Assembly: GCF_001005085.2 (NCBI RefSeq)
Contig: NZ_LBMU02000010.1
Location: 1-64,000, forward strand
DNA length: 64,000 nucleotides
Direction of reading: 5' to 3'
Source of the DNA: Streptomyces humi
Lineage (GTDB): Bacteria > Actinomycetota > Actinomycetes > Streptomycetales > Streptomycetaceae
The position numbers were made by a program, and so were the translations under genes. Each line of letters starts with the position of its first letter. The first letter of the stretch is position 1. The notes under the pieces were generated by a model that was not told where the DNA came from, made no database searches, and saw only the letters and a program-made list of their open reading frames with translations. Of this stretch, positions 25,484-34,782 are shown in pieces.

Positions 25484-26800
25484 TCAGATCACCTCCGGCT
25501 GGAGCGCGGAGTGGTTCTGGGATCCGGCGGCGGGACCGGAGAGGGTGGCCGCGCTCTGCCCCTCGCCCCCGATGCTGCTGCTGTTCCGCGTGAGCCAGCC
25601 CTGCTTGTTCATGGTGACGAAGGCGTACAGCTTGATCGGCAGCGAGATCATGATGACGACGAGGGCGGTCAGCGGCAGCAGGAGGATCTCCTGCGGGTGC
25701 CGGCGCAGATGCGAGTAGCCCCGCACGGCGCGGCCGAGCAGCAGCCAGATCAGGGTGAGGACGATGCCGCGCCCGCTGAGGTCGAGCCGGCTCAGCAGCA
25801 GGTAGCCGAGGGCCATGCCCATCGTGACCGGGGTCAGCAGGATCTGTAGCACCGTGATCTTGGTGACCAGCGGGGCCCGCCACAGCCAGCCCTTGTAGAG
25901 CGCGGTCAGGTAGCAGCGGTAGGAGTTGCGGCTCCAGCGGACGCGCTGCTTCACGAACGCCCGGAAGGACGACGGGAACATGGAGAGCGCCCGCGCGGAG
26001 GACTGGTGCACCGTCCGGTAGCCGGAGGCGAGCACCAGCCAGGTCAGCCGGCCGTCGTCGCCCGCCACACAGCGGCGGCCGAGGAAGAACTCGTTCTCCA
26101 GGTTCTCCAGCACCGGCAGCACCGCCGCGCGGCGGTAGGCGGCGGTACGGCCGGAGAGGCAGGCCACCGCCCCGGCCCGGCCCATGGCCGGGACGTAGTC
26201 GTAGTAGCGGAGGTTGACCAGCCAGTCGGCTATTCGGCGCCACACGCTGGTGGTGCGCTGGTAGACGTTCTGCTGGGTGCCCACCCCGCCGACGGTCGGA
26301 TCGGCGAAGGGCATCTGCACGGCGTCCAGCAGGCCCGGTTCCCATCGGGTGTCGGAGTCCACCAGGACGACGACCTCCCCCTGGGCGGCGCGGATGCCGA
26401 CGCCGAGAGCGGAACGTTTCCCCCGGTGCTCGAAGGCGAGCACCCGGACCCGCGGGTCCTCCACGAGGGACAGCCGGTGCAGCACCTCGTGGTCGTCCAC
26501 GTCGGGGACGATGATGATCTCAGCGGGATCCTGCGCTATCCAGGTCTCCAGGCATTCCAGCAGGATCTCCGGGTCTTCCCGGTACGCCGGGACCACCACG
26601 GAGACGCTGGTACGGAAGTCGTTGACGACTGGTCTGGCGAACCGCGAGAGCACCGCTCGGTACAGCCACAGGGCCCAGACGAAGAGTCCGGCAAGCCCCA
26701 GTGGCATCAGCTCCCGCCACGAAGTCTCCCCCACAGCCTCGACGATCCACGACCAGACCTGGTCGAAGAACTCGGACAATGTTGCGTTCTCCCCCCACAT
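25484..26800 (-). CDS. Processive family-2 glycosyltransferase (hyaluronan/chitin synthase-like)
   Basis: This 438-residue membrane synthase has N-terminal helices near 32-50 and a GT-A domain carrying VSVVVPAYRED (66-76), VDSD (147-150), the catalytic GDDGRLT (247-253) and QRVRW (285-289). The last is the Q(Q/R)xRW motif of processive synthases such as hyaluronan, chitin and cellulose synthases. About four C-terminal helices (312-396) would form the polymer channel. It lacks a PilZ domain. Co-directional with two beta-helix genes and ugd, it may polymerise glucuronate-containing sugar. The operon promoter should lie in 26801-26870. Confidence 0.88.
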   Translation of the reverse strand: MWGENATLSEFFDQVWSWIVEAVGETSWRELMPLGLAGLFVWALWLYRAVLSRFARPVVNDFRTSVSVVVPAYREDPEILLECLETWIAQDPAEIIIVPDVDDHEVLHRLSLVEDPRVRVLAFEHRGKRSALGVGIRAAQGEVVVLVDSDTRWEPGLLDAVQMPFADPTVGGVGTQQNVYQRTTSVWRRIADWLVNLRYYDYVPAMGRAGAVACLSGRTAAYRRAAVLPVLENLENEFFLGRRCVAGDDGRLTWLVLASGYRTVHQSSARALSMFPSSFRAFVKQRVRWSRNSYRCYLTALYKGWLWRAPLVTKITVLQILLTPVTMGMALGYLLLSRLDLSGRGIVLTLIWLLLGRAVRGYSHLRRHPQEILLLPLTALVVIMISLPIKLYAFVTMNKQGWLTRNSSSIGGEGQSAATLSGPAAGSQNHSALQPEVI

Positions 26801-26949
26801 AGCACGATCGCCGCGGTCCGAAAACAGTCAGAACCGGGCACTGCTCGAGCGATGCTAGGAGATCTTGAATGAACAGGGGACACACGAGACACAAACTTCA
26901 CACACAGAATCTGCACGAAACACGGTCGCGCCGTATTGCCCGAAACGGC

Positions 26950-27005
26950 CGCAGGGCGTGGGGAATTGGGCGGCCGGCCCCCACGCGCCCGCGGACGACC
27001 GCCGG
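26950..27005. repeat. Intergenic GC-rich repeat
   Basis: Bases 26976-26994 (GGCCCCCACGCGCCCGCGG) are identical to 129-147 in the kinase repeat. The copy lies between the DUF255 gene stop and the GT2 promoter region. Nothing else recognisable was seen in 26801-27017. Confidence 0.6.
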
Positions 27006-27017
27006 TCCGGCGCCCGG

Positions 27018-29045
27018 TCAGTCGCCGAGCGCCGCCTTCAGCCGCTCCGGATCGGTGGTCGGGGCGTCACAGGTGAAGTTGCGGCAGACGTACGCGGTCG
27101 CCGCGCCGCCGACGAGCGGCCGGTCGGCGAGCAGCGGGAACTCGTCGCCCCCCGGCGTCCCCACGGCCACCACCGCGCCGGGCGCGGTACCGAGAAGCGC
27201 GGTGCGGTGCAGGGCCGCCGTGTCCCGGTCCCCAGCCGCCGGCCCGACGATCGCGACCTCGCGCGGTCCGTCGAGCAGCGCCTCGGCGACGGCCAGCCCC
27301 CAGCCGACGAACCGCGGCACCCGCGGCCCGAGCGTCCCGACCACGCCCAACGCCCGCTCCGCCGCGGCGCGATGGGGTTCGGAGCCGGTGTGGGCCGCGT
27401 AGCCCAGCAGGGCGCCCGCGGCGGCGGACCAGCCGGACGGGGTGGCGTTGTCGGTCGGGTCCTGGGGGCGGCGGATGAGCCGTTCGGCGTCCGACGCGGT
27501 GTCGTAGAGGGCGCCGGTCTCCCCGTCGGCGAAACGGGCCAGGACGTGGTCGAGCAGCAGCCCGGCGAAGTCCAGCCAGACGCCCTCGCCGGTCACCGAC
27601 GCGAGCGCGAGGAACCCCTCGGCGACATCGCCGTAGTCCTCCAGCACGCCCGCGTTGGCGCCGACATGGCCGTCCCGGCTGGTCCGGGCGAGCCGGGCGT
27701 GGTCGTCCAGGTGCAGTCGTACGAGGAGATCCGCGGCGCCGACGGCGGCCTCGACCAGGTCCGGGCGGTCGAAGTAGGCGCCGGTCTCGGCGAGCGCGGC
27801 CACGGCGAGGCCGTTCCAGGCGGCGACGACCTTGTCGTCACGGCCGGGGGCGGGGCGCTCGGCCCGCTTCGCGAGCAGCCGCCGCTTCACGGACTCGATC
27901 TTCTCCGCGTCGAACACACCTTCCTGCTGCGGGAGTTGAAGGACCGACTGGCCGTGCTCGAAGGTGCCCTCCGGTGTGACGCCGAAGTACCGGGCGGCGA
28001 GGTCCGCGTCGTCACCGAGGGCCTCGTCGAACTGCGCGGGCGTCCAGACGTAGTACGCCCCCTCGACGTGCTCACCGGTCCCGTCGTCGCTGTCGGCGTC
28101 CAGGGCGGAGGCGAACCCGCCCTCGGCGGTGCGCAGTTCGCGGACCATGAAGTCGGCGGTCTCCAGCGCGACCCGGCGGGCGAGCGCGGACCCGGTGGCC
28201 CGCCACAGGTGGGCGTAGGCGCGGCACAGCAGGGCGTTGTCGTACAGCATCTTCTCGAAGTGCGGGACGACCCAGTCGCGGTCGACGGAGTAGCGGGCGA
28301 AGCCGCCGCCGAGCTGGTCGTAGAGGCCGCCGCGGGCCATGCGCTCGCAGGTGTCCGCGGCCATCTGGAGGGCGCCGTCGGCGCCGGTGCGGGCGTGGTG
28401 CCGCAACAGGAACTCGACGACCATGGACGGCGGGAACTTGGGGGCGCCGCCGAACCCGCCGCGCTGCGGGTCGTACTCGCGGGTGAGGCCGAGCAGGGCC
28501 TGCGCGAGTTCCTGCTCGCCGGGCGGCCGGGTGCCCTGGTGGCTGATCTCGCGCTGGGCGAGATCCCGGACGATCTTCCCGGCGACCTCGGCGACCTCGT
28601 CCCGCCGGTCGGCCCAGGCGCTCCGGACGCCTTCCAGTACCTGCCGGAAGGAGGGCATGCCGTGCCGCGGGGCGGGCGGGAAGTAGGTGCCGAAGTAGAA
28701 GGGTTCGGCGTCCGGGGTCAGGAAGACGGTCATGGGCCAGCCGCCCTGCCCGGTGGCCGCCTGCACGGCCTCCATGTAGACGGCATCCACGTCCGGCCGC
28801 TCTTCACGGTCGACCTTGACACTGACGAAGTGCTCGTTGAGGAAGTCGGCGGTGGTCCGGTCCTCGAAGGACTCGTGGGCCATCACGTGGCACCAGTGAC
28901 AAGAGCTGTAACCGACGCTCAGCAGGACGGGTTTGTTCGCGGTCCGCGCGGCCTCGAAGGCTTCGGCCGACCAGGGCCACCAGTCGACGGGGTTGTCGGC
29001 GTGCTGGAGCAGGTACGGGGACGTCTCATGGGCCAGTCGGTTCAC
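27018..29045 (-). CDS. DUF255 thioredoxin-domain protein (YyaL / SPATA20 family)
   Basis: This 675-residue cytoplasmic protein has an N-terminal thioredoxin-like DUF255 domain with [15 protein letters not shown] (20-34) and the redox motif SSCHWCHVM (Cys49, Cys52). A long six-hairpin-like alpha/alpha barrel related to N-acylglucosamine epimerases follows (for example [29 protein letters not shown], about 230-258). A few homologues are proposed to bind or modify sugars; no reaction is agreed. Its start overlaps the stop of the upstream ArsR-type gene by 20 bases, so the pair is translationally linked. Confidence 0.88.
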   Translation of the reverse strand: MNRLAHETSPYLLQHADNPVDWWPWSAEAFEAARTANKPVLLSVGYSSCHWCHVMAHESFEDRTTADFLNEHFVSVKVDREERPDVDAVYMEAVQAATGQGGWPMTVFLTPDAEPFYFGTYFPPAPRHGMPSFRQVLEGVRSAWADRRDEVAEVAGKIVRDLAQREISHQGTRPPGEQELAQALLGLTREYDPQRGGFGGAPKFPPSMVVEFLLRHHARTGADGALQMAADTCERMARGGLYDQLGGGFARYSVDRDWVVPHFEKMLYDNALLCRAYAHLWRATGSALARRVALETADFMVRELRTAEGGFASALDADSDDGTGEHVEGAYYVWTPAQFDEALGDDADLAARYFGVTPEGTFEHGQSVLQLPQQEGVFDAEKIESVKRRLLAKRAERPAPGRDDKVVAAWNGLAVAALAETGAYFDRPDLVEAAVGAADLLVRLHLDDHARLARTSRDGHVGANAGVLEDYGDVAEGFLALASVTGEGVWLDFAGLLLDHVLARFADGETGALYDTASDAERLIRRPQDPTDNATPSGWSAAAGALLGYAAHTGSEPHRAAAERALGVVGTLGPRVPRFVGWGLAVAEALLDGPREVAIVGPAAGDRDTAALHRTALLGTAPGAVVAVGTPGGDEFPLLADRPLVGGAATAYVCRNFTCDAPTTDPERLKAALGD

Positions 29046-29625
29046 CGTTCCACTCTCCCACGGGCCCGGGCGCCGCGTAGAAACGCATGTCGACCGGGCG
29101 CGCCCCCTCGGTGGCGGTCTCTCGGGAGTGGGCGTAGCGGTCGAGGAGGGTCCGGTACTCGCGCATGAAGGCGAGGAACTCCTCCTTGGTCAGCCAGGTT
29201 CCGTACCGCTGCACCTGGGCCCATCCCTCCGGGCCCCGGTACTCCCGGTGGGCGCGGCGGAAGAGTTCGGTGTCGACGTCGATCTTGAGCATGGCGAGCT
29301 GCCTGGCGGCGTCGTACTCGTCCGGGGCCATCGTCGCGGGGTCGGGCGTGGTGTGGTTGAAGGGCAGGCTCCGCCACCAGCGCTCCCGCCCCCGCGACTT
29401 CTCCGGGATCTCCTCGATGAGCTTCTGCTCGGCGAGTTTGCGCAGGTGGTAGCTGGTGGTGCCGGAGCTCTCGCCGAGTTCGCGGGCGAGCACGGTCGAG
29501 TTGGCCTCGGCGTGCCGGTGCAGGTAGTCGAGGATGCGGCGGCGCAGCGGGTTGCCGAGGGACTTGTAGAGGGCGGTGCGCTCCAGGCTGGTCAGCTCGG
29601 GCGGTTCGGGCGTGCCGTCGGTCAT
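29026..29625 (-). CDS. ArsR-type winged-helix transcriptional regulator
   Basis: This 199-residue regulator has a winged helix near residues 12-85: [17 protein letters not shown], then [26 protein letters not shown]. There is no ArsR metal-site cysteine pattern, so it may sense a small molecule or nothing. The C-terminal ~110 residues are helical and unassigned. ATG 29625 is preferred over the longer frame because the wHTH follows it closely. It overlaps the DUF255 gene by 20 bases and is divergent from a membrane-protein gene whose promoter contains a perfect inverted repeat (29684-29699), a likely target. Confidence 0.85.
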   Translation of the reverse strand: MTDGTPEPPELTSLERTALYKSLGNPLRRRILDYLHRHAEANSTVLARELGESSGTTSYHLRKLAEQKLIEEIPEKSRGRERWWRSLPFNHTTPDPATMAPDEYDAARQLAMLKIDVDTELFRRAHREYRGPEGWAQVQRYGTWLTKEEFLAFMREYRTLLDRYAHSRETATEGARPVDMRFYAAPGPVGEWNGEPTGP

Positions 29626-29681
29626 GCGGTCACCGTAACCCTGAGAACCCTGAGCCGTCCCTGATGTCTGCCGAATTTTCT

Positions 29682-29709
29682 TTGCAGAGTTTTCTCTGCG
29701 GTCTAGTGT
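29682..29709 (+). promoter_or_regulatory. Promoter with inverted-repeat operator for the divergent membrane gene
   Basis: TTGCAG (29682-29687), 16 bases, then TAGTGT (29704-29709). GCAGAG TTTT CTCTGC (29684-29699) is a perfect 6-bp inverted repeat starting inside the -35 box. A repressor bound here would block transcription. The divergently encoded ArsR-type protein is the natural candidate. Confidence 0.55.
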
Positions 29710-29777
29710 GGGGGCGTGCGGATTGGACCGGCACGGACGGGACAACCGAGGACGGAACAAGCCGGGGGGCGATCACG

Positions 29778-30203
29778 TTGCAGGAGACGACTACGACGAA
29801 GGCGCGGCTGATGAAGCGGACGAAGCGGTGGGCACTGATCCTGCTCGGCTCCTCCGCCGTGCTGCTCGTGCCGTGGATGGTGGTGCTGGCGGTGACGCTG
29901 CCCGCCAGCACCGAGGTGCACAACTGGTCGCTGGCCTGGATCGGGCTGGACGTCCTGATGGCGGCGGGCTGCGCGGCGACGGCGGTCCTGGGCCTGCTGG
30001 GCGACGCACGGGCCCGCCTCACCGCCTCGGCGACGGCATCGGTGGCCGTCCTGGACGCGTGGTTCGACATAACGACCTCACCGGTGGGCCGGGCGCTCGT
30101 GGAGGCTCTGGCGAGCGCGGTGGCGGAAGCGGGTCTGGCCGTGGCGTGCGTGTTCCTGGCGCTGTCGAAGGGACGGCAGAGCGAGCCCGTGCCCCGGGGC
30201 TGA
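29778..30203 (+). CDS. Hypothetical four-helix membrane protein
   Basis: This protein of about 141 residues has hydrophobic stretches near 19-40 (LILLGSSAVLLVPWMVVLAV), 52-75, 77-100 and 110-130. I do not recognise a family; such proteins are commonly found next to ArsR-type genes in Streptomyces. The start is uncertain: TTG 29778 has a G-rich stretch 8 bases upstream, while ATG 29811 (131 codons including the stop) begins closer to the first helix. The promoter at 29682-29709 contains an operator-like repeat, so the neighbouring regulator probably controls it. Confidence 0.55.
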   Translation: MQETTTTKARLMKRTKRWALILLGSSAVLLVPWMVVLAVTLPASTEVHNWSLAWIGLDVLMAAGCAATAVLGLLGDARARLTASATASVAVLDAWFDITTSPVGRALVEALASAVAEAGLAVACVFLALSKGRQSEPVPRG

Positions 30204-30293
30204 CGCGCCCGGGATGATCCCGCCCTCTCGCAACTTCGCCTCCTCCGAAGGACACTCGTAGGCAACGGAGTTACCGCTGGAGGGGGACGGGAC

Positions 30294-33200
30294 ATGCGGG
30301 ACGCCCACCGGGCGGAGGCCGACCGGCTGCTGGTACGGGCCGTGGAGGAGGAGGTCCGCCGCTCCGGCGGGCGCGTCGACGGACAACTGCTCCTGTCACG
30401 GGCACGCGCGGGCATGGAGACCATGGCGCGGTCGGCCACCGAGGAGTACACGTCGTACACCCACGCGCTGGACGAGACGGAGGCGGGCCGGCAGAGCTTC
30501 GGGCAGCGCTACGCCAGAGAGGGCGGCGGAACTCCCTTGCTGGTCGCGGCGGTCGCCGCGGTCGCTGCCACCGTCGCCGACCTCTCCCTGGGCACCGGGG
30601 CGGCCACGGCGCTCGGCGCGGGTGCGGTGGTCGGGGTGATCGGCGCCGCGGCCACCGTGGTCAAGGTCGCCGGTTCCCATCTGCCGGCCGCTCATCACCA
30701 CGCCGGCGCGGCCGGTCAGCCCGGCGGACCCGAGCAGTTGCGGCTGGAGTGGCTGACCGCGCTCGAGGTGCGGGGCATCCGTCCGTTCCTCGACCAGCAG
30801 CGGGTGCTCAGCGCCTCCACGGGACCGAAGAAACAGGGCCCCGGGCTGCGCGGCACGGACAAGAGCGCGGCGGCCCGCCGACGGACGGTGCTCCAGCAGT
30901 CGTTCGGCCAGCTGCCCGACCAGGCGGGCCCGTTCGCCGGCCGGCAGCAGGAGCTGGCTCGGATCCGGCAGTGGGCGCAGGCGGCCCGGGCGGCCACGGA
31001 GACGCGTCCGACGGTCGTCGTCCTGCACGGCGAGCCGGGTTCCGGCCGTACGACCCTCGCGGTCCGGGCCACCCACGAACTGAAGGACCTCTTCCGGGGC
31101 GCGGTGGTGGTGGATCTGCGCGGCGGCAGCCGGGACGAACCACCGCTGCCCACCCGGGACGCCCTGCTGCATCTGCTCAACCGGCTGGGCGCGCCGCGCG
31201 AGCAGTTGCTGTTCCGTGAGCGTTCCTCGCCCGACCAGCAGGTGAAGCGGCTGAGCGAGCTGTACCACCAGCACCTCACGGGGCTGCCGGTGACGATCGT
31301 GCTGGACGACGCCTGTGACGCCGAGCAGGTGCGCACGCTGATCCCCGAGCGGTCCGACAGCCTGGTCCTGGTCACCGCCCGGGAGCAGCTGGACCTGCCG
31401 GCCGACCTCCCGGCCTGGGTGCACCAGCTGCCGGTGACCGCGCTGGACGCGGCGGGCGCCGAGGAGCTGCTCGACGCCGCGGCGCGGGAGACGACGGGTC
31501 CGTACGACGCGCAGTCGGCGGACCGGATCCGGGAGCTGTGCGGCGGGCTGCCGCTGGCCCTGCGGATCGCGGGTTCCTCGCTGGGCGCGGACACACCGTC
31601 GGGCGCGCGTTCCCCGGACCGGCTGGCCGCCGATCTCGGTGCGTACGGGCCGGTGGAGCCGGTGGAGCGGGCGCTGTGGCTGCGTTACACCGACCAGCCG
31701 GAGACCGGGCGCCGGCTGCTGCGGAGGCTGGCGCTGGCCGGGCGGGCCTCGCTCGGCGCGGCGGCCGCGGCCTCCCTGCTGGCCACCGACGAGGCGGAGG
31801 CGACCCGTCAGCTGGTCGCCCTGGCCGGGGCCGGTCTGATCGACCATGTCCGCGGCAGCCGGTACCGGCTGCACGACCTGGTCCGCTCCTTCGCCCAGGC
31901 CCGCCTGCTGGACGAGGAGGAGGCGGCCGACCGGACGGCCGCGCAGGAGCGGCTGATCGTGAACTACGCGGAGCTCGCGGACTCCGTGCTGCGCCTGGTG
32001 GACGGCAACATGTCGACCCGCTCGGACCGGTTCAGCCCGCACGGCTTCACCTCGCTCGACGAGGCGCTGCGCTGGCTGGACGACGAGTCGAGTTTCATCA
32101 CGGCCGCGCTCCGGCACGCCGAGGGTGTCGACGAGACCGCCGTGCAGAACCTGCTGGGCGCCCTGTGCGACTACTGCCTGCTGCGGGGCGACCTGTACCG
32201 GCTGGGCGAGATCAGTGAGCTGGCGCAGGCGGTGGACCAGGGGCTGATGGTCCGTTCCGTGCAGTGGCGCACGGGTATCGCGGCCCGTCAGCTGGGCGAA
32301 CTGGACAAGGCCCGCACCACCCTCGCCTCGGTCGTCGACCTCTACATGGAGGCGCACCACGACGCGGGCGCGGCCCGCGCCCTGTGCTCGCTCGGGATCA
32401 CCCTGCACCACCAGGGCCAGCTCACGGAGGCGGCGGCCAGGCTCCAGGAGGCCCTGGACCTCCAGGCGGCGCCCGAGCTGGCCACCGACCGGGCCTGGAC
32501 GATGCACGCCCTGGCGGCGGTGCAGCGCGACCGTGCCCGGCTGTCGGAGGCCCTGGACCTGCTCACCCGTTCGCTCGTGCTGCACCGGGAGGGCGGCTCG
32601 GTGCACGGGGAGGCCTGGGCGCACTTCCAGCTGGGCCAGCTGGCGCTGCGGATGGGGGACGTACCGCGTGCGGAGCGGGAGCTGGGGGCAGCGCTGGAGC
32701 GTTACGGCCGTACCCGGGACGCGCGGGGCGAGGCCTGGGCGCTGACCCAGCTGGCGCGGGCCCGGCTGGTGGACGGGGACACGTCGCCGGCGGTCGACGG
32801 ACTGCGCCGGGCCGCCGTCCGCCACCGGGACAACGAGGACGCGCGCGGCGAGGCGTGGACCGTCTACTACCTGGGCCAGGCCCTGGAGGAGGCGGGCACC
32901 CTGGACGAGGCGGTCCGGGAGCTGGAGCGTTCCCGGACCATGTTCTCCCGGATGCGGGACGTGTACGGCCTGGCGTGCGCCCGGCACCACTCGGCGCGGG
33001 TCACCCGCGACCAGCGGGCGGCCCAGACCGGCTCGCTGCGCAACTCCGGTTTCGCCCGGCAGCTGCTCGTCGACGCCCGTGCCGACTTCCAGCGCATCGG
33101 CGTCGCCCACGGTGAGGCGTGGACGTGTCTGGAGCTGGCCGTGGTGGACGCCGGCAACGCCCGCACCCAGCAGGCACTGGGCCTGTGCGACGAGGCGGTG

Positions 33201-33512
33201 ACCCTGTTCGCCTCGTACGGGGACCGCCGCGGTGAGGACTGGGCGCGTTTCCTGCGCTGCACCCTGCTGCCCTACGCCGCGCCCGGCGGCACGGAGGTGG
33301 GCACCGCGGTAGCCCAGGAGGACCTGGCCCAGCTCGCCCGCGCCCGGCATCCGCTGCGCGACGAGAAGCTGGCCGAGTACGTCACGGCGTACGGGCTGCT
33401 CCTGGAGCGCGGCGTGAGCCTGGAGTCGGGGTGGCAGGCCTGGCGCCTGGGCATGGTGCCCGGCCGGCACGCCCGTGAGGTGATGGGGGTGCCGGTGCCG
33501 GGCGGGGCGTGA
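30294..33512 (+). CDS. STAND-type NTPase with N-terminal membrane hairpin and C-terminal TPRs
   Basis: This 1072-residue signal-transduction ATPase has a soluble N-terminus (1-78), two hydrophobic segments (81-98, 106-127) and then an NB-ARC-like ATPase. The latter has Walker A GEPGSGRTT (246-254), Walker B VTIVLDD (333-339), LVLVTAREQ (357-365) and GLPLAL (418-423). A winged-helix region (~445-530, ending YRLHDLVRSFAQARL) follows, then about nine TPR-like repeats (600-1040). It lacks the DNA-binding/BTAD part of AfsR-type regulators. The TPR array may sense a ligand and drive oligomerisation; the effector would be the novel N-terminal part. ATG preceded by GGAGGGGG. Confidence 0.85.
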   Translation: MRDAHRAEADRLLVRAVEEEVRRSGGRVDGQLLLSRARAGMETMARSATEEYTSYTHALDETEAGRQSFGQRYAREGGGTPLLVAAVAAVAATVADLSLGTGAATALGAGAVVGVIGAAATVVKVAGSHLPAAHHHAGAAGQPGGPEQLRLEWLTALEVRGIRPFLDQQRVLSASTGPKKQGPGLRGTDKSAAARRRTVLQQSFGQLPDQAGPFAGRQQELARIRQWAQAARAATETRPTVVVLHGEPGSGRTTLAVRATHELKDLFRGAVVVDLRGGSRDEPPLPTRDALLHLLNRLGAPREQLLFRERSSPDQQVKRLSELYHQHLTGLPVTIVLDDACDAEQVRTLIPERSDSLVLVTAREQLDLPADLPAWVHQLPVTALDAAGAEELLDAAARETTGPYDAQSADRIRELCGGLPLALRIAGSSLGADTPSGARSPDRLAADLGAYGPVEPVERALWLRYTDQPETGRRLLRRLALAGRASLGAAAAASLLATDEAEATRQLVALAGAGLIDHVRGSRYRLHDLVRSFAQARLLDEEEAADRTAAQERLIVNYAELADSVLRLVDGNMSTRSDRFSPHGFTSLDEALRWLDDESSFITAALRHAEGVDETAVQNLLGALCDYCLLRGDLYRLGEISELAQAVDQGLMVRSVQWRTGIAARQLGELDKARTTLASVVDLYMEAHHDAGAARALCSLGITLHHQGQLTEAAARLQEALDLQAAPELATDRAWTMHALAAVQRDRARLSEALDLLTRSLVLHREGGSVHGEAWAHFQLGQLALRMGDVPRAERELGAALERYGRTRDARGEAWALTQLARARLVDGDTSPAVDGLRRAAVRHRDNEDARGEAWTVYYLGQALEEAGTLDEAVRELERSRTMFSRMRDVYGLACARHHSARVTRDQRAAQTGSLRNSGFARQLLVDARADFQRIGVAHGEAWTCLELAVVDAGNARTQQALGLCDEAVTLFASYGDRRGEDWARFLRCTLLPYAAPGGTEVGTAVAQEDLAQLARARHPLRDEKLAEYVTAYGLLLERGVSLESGWQAWRLGMVPGRHAREVMGVPVPGGA

Positions 33513-33518
33513 CGCGGG

Positions 33519-33761
33519 TCAGCCCTTGGGGCGTGCCGCGGGGGACCCCGGGTCGGCCTTGGCCGCCGGGGACCCCTTGGACTCCTTGGACTCCTTGAAG
33601 TCGACCTTCTGCATGTGCTTGCTCATGGACTTCATCAGGCCCCAGACCGCCAGGGCCATCACCGCGAAGACGATGAAGCCGAGGACGCCGGGGGTGACCT
33701 TGTTCTCGTCGACCTCCTTGGCGAGGGGGACGAGGTGCGTCAGTGCCAGGCTTGCGCTCAT
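33519..33761 (-). CDS. Small single-pass membrane protein next to mca
   Basis: This 80-residue protein is conserved beside mca in Streptomyces as I remember it; function unknown. It has one membrane helix (~26-43, GVLGFIVFAVMALAVWGL) and a basic, Lys/Ser/Glu-rich cytoplasmic tail. ATG 33761 lies one base after the mca stop, so it is translationally coupled; an in-frame ATG at 33770 would overlap the mca end. It runs convergently into the STAND gene with 6 bases between the stops. Confidence 0.75.
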   Translation of the reverse strand: MSASLALTHLVPLAKEVDENKVTPGVLGFIVFAVMALAVWGLMKSMSKHMQKVDFKESKESKGSPAAKADPGSPAARPKG

Positions 33762-33762
33762 G

Positions 33763-34644
33763 TCAGGCATTGTCGCGGATGCCCGCAAAGAGGTCGTCCT
33801 CGGGGAGGGAGGTATCGACGAGCGACTTCGCGAGCTCGTACTCCTCGGTCGGCCAGACCTCCTTCTGGAGGTCCATCGGGACCTTGAACCAGCCGCCGTC
33901 CGGGTCGATCTGCGTGGCGTGCGCGATCAGCGCCTTGTCACGGATCTCGAAGAAGTCCGCGCACGGGATGTGCGTGGTCAGGGTGCGCTCGGTGCGCTCG
34001 AACTCGTTCCACCGCTTCAGCCAGTCGCCGTACGGCGACTCCATGCCGCGCTCCAGCAGGGCGTTGTGCAGGGCCTCGGTGCGCGGGCGGTTGAAGCCCT
34101 GGTTGTAGTAGAGCTTCTGCGACTGGTGCACGGGGCCGTACTCGGCCTCGGGGTACTTCTCGGCGTCGGCCGCGCCCTCGAAGGCCACCATCGAGATCTT
34201 GTGGGTCATGATGTGGTCGGGGTGCGGGTAGCCGCCGTTCTCGTCGTAGGTGGTGATCACCTGCGGGCGGAAGGCGCGGATCTTGCGGACCAGTTCACCG
34301 GCGGCCTTGTCGACGTCCTCCAGGGCGAAGCAGCCGTCGGGCACCGGCGGCAGCGGGTCGCCCTCGGGCAGGCCGGAGTCGACGAAGCCGAGCCACTCCT
34401 GCTTGACGCCGAGGATCTCGCGGGCCTCGTCCATCTCCTTCTTGCGTACCTCGTGGATGTGCTCCTCGATGTACTTGTCGCCCTGGAGCTTGGGGTTGAG
34501 GATGGAGCCGCGCTCCCCGCCCGTGCAGGTCACGACCAGCACGTCCACCCCCTCGGACACGTACTTCGCCATGGTCGCCGCGCCCTTGCTCGACTCGTCG
34601 TCGGGGTGGGCGTGGACGGCCATCAGTCGCAGCTGGTCAGTCAA
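33763..34644 (-). CDS. mca: Mycothiol S-conjugate amidase
   Basis: This 293-residue LmbE/PIG-L-family zinc amidase cleaves mycothiol S-conjugates of toxins to a mercapturic acid and GlcN-inositol, a detoxification step specific to actinobacteria. Zinc-site AHPDDES lies at 12-18. Other ligand motifs include CTGGERGS (~40-47) and TYDENGGYPHPDH (~134-146), where the HPDH histidine is a ligand. The start is TTG at 34644 with GAGG eight bases upstream. MshB, the deacetylase paralogue, is less likely given the 293-residue length and the C-terminal region EIRDKALIAHATQIDPDGGWF typical of Mca. Confidence 0.93.
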   Translation of the reverse strand: MTDQLRLMAVHAHPDDESSKGAATMAKYVSEGVDVLVVTCTGGERGSILNPKLQGDKYIEEHIHEVRKKEMDEAREILGVKQEWLGFVDSGLPEGDPLPPVPDGCFALEDVDKAAGELVRKIRAFRPQVITTYDENGGYPHPDHIMTHKISMVAFEGAADAEKYPEAEYGPVHQSQKLYYNQGFNRPRTEALHNALLERGMESPYGDWLKRWNEFERTERTLTTHIPCADFFEIRDKALIAHATQIDPDGGWFKVPMDLQKEVWPTEEYELAKSLVDTSLPEDDLFAGIRDNA

Positions 34645-34782
34645 GACTCAATCCTCAGTAAGTCGGCGCCCCGGTAGCTCGGGGGCAATCGGCGGCTTCT
34701 ATAGTGACCGAATCAGGGGGCGAATAATTCCGGGGTCCGGTTCCTGACGGGCCCGGGGGTGGTTCCTGCCAGGAGGACGATC

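Noticed and set aside
30396..33470. 1024-residue open frame on the minus strand
   Set aside because: Antisense shadow of the STAND ATPase gene; no recognisable motif and biased composition from high third-position GC.
30294..33512. AfsR/SARP-type pathway regulator
   Set aside because: The NB-ARC and TPR parts are similar, but the N-terminus has membrane segments instead of the DNA-binding and BTAD domains.
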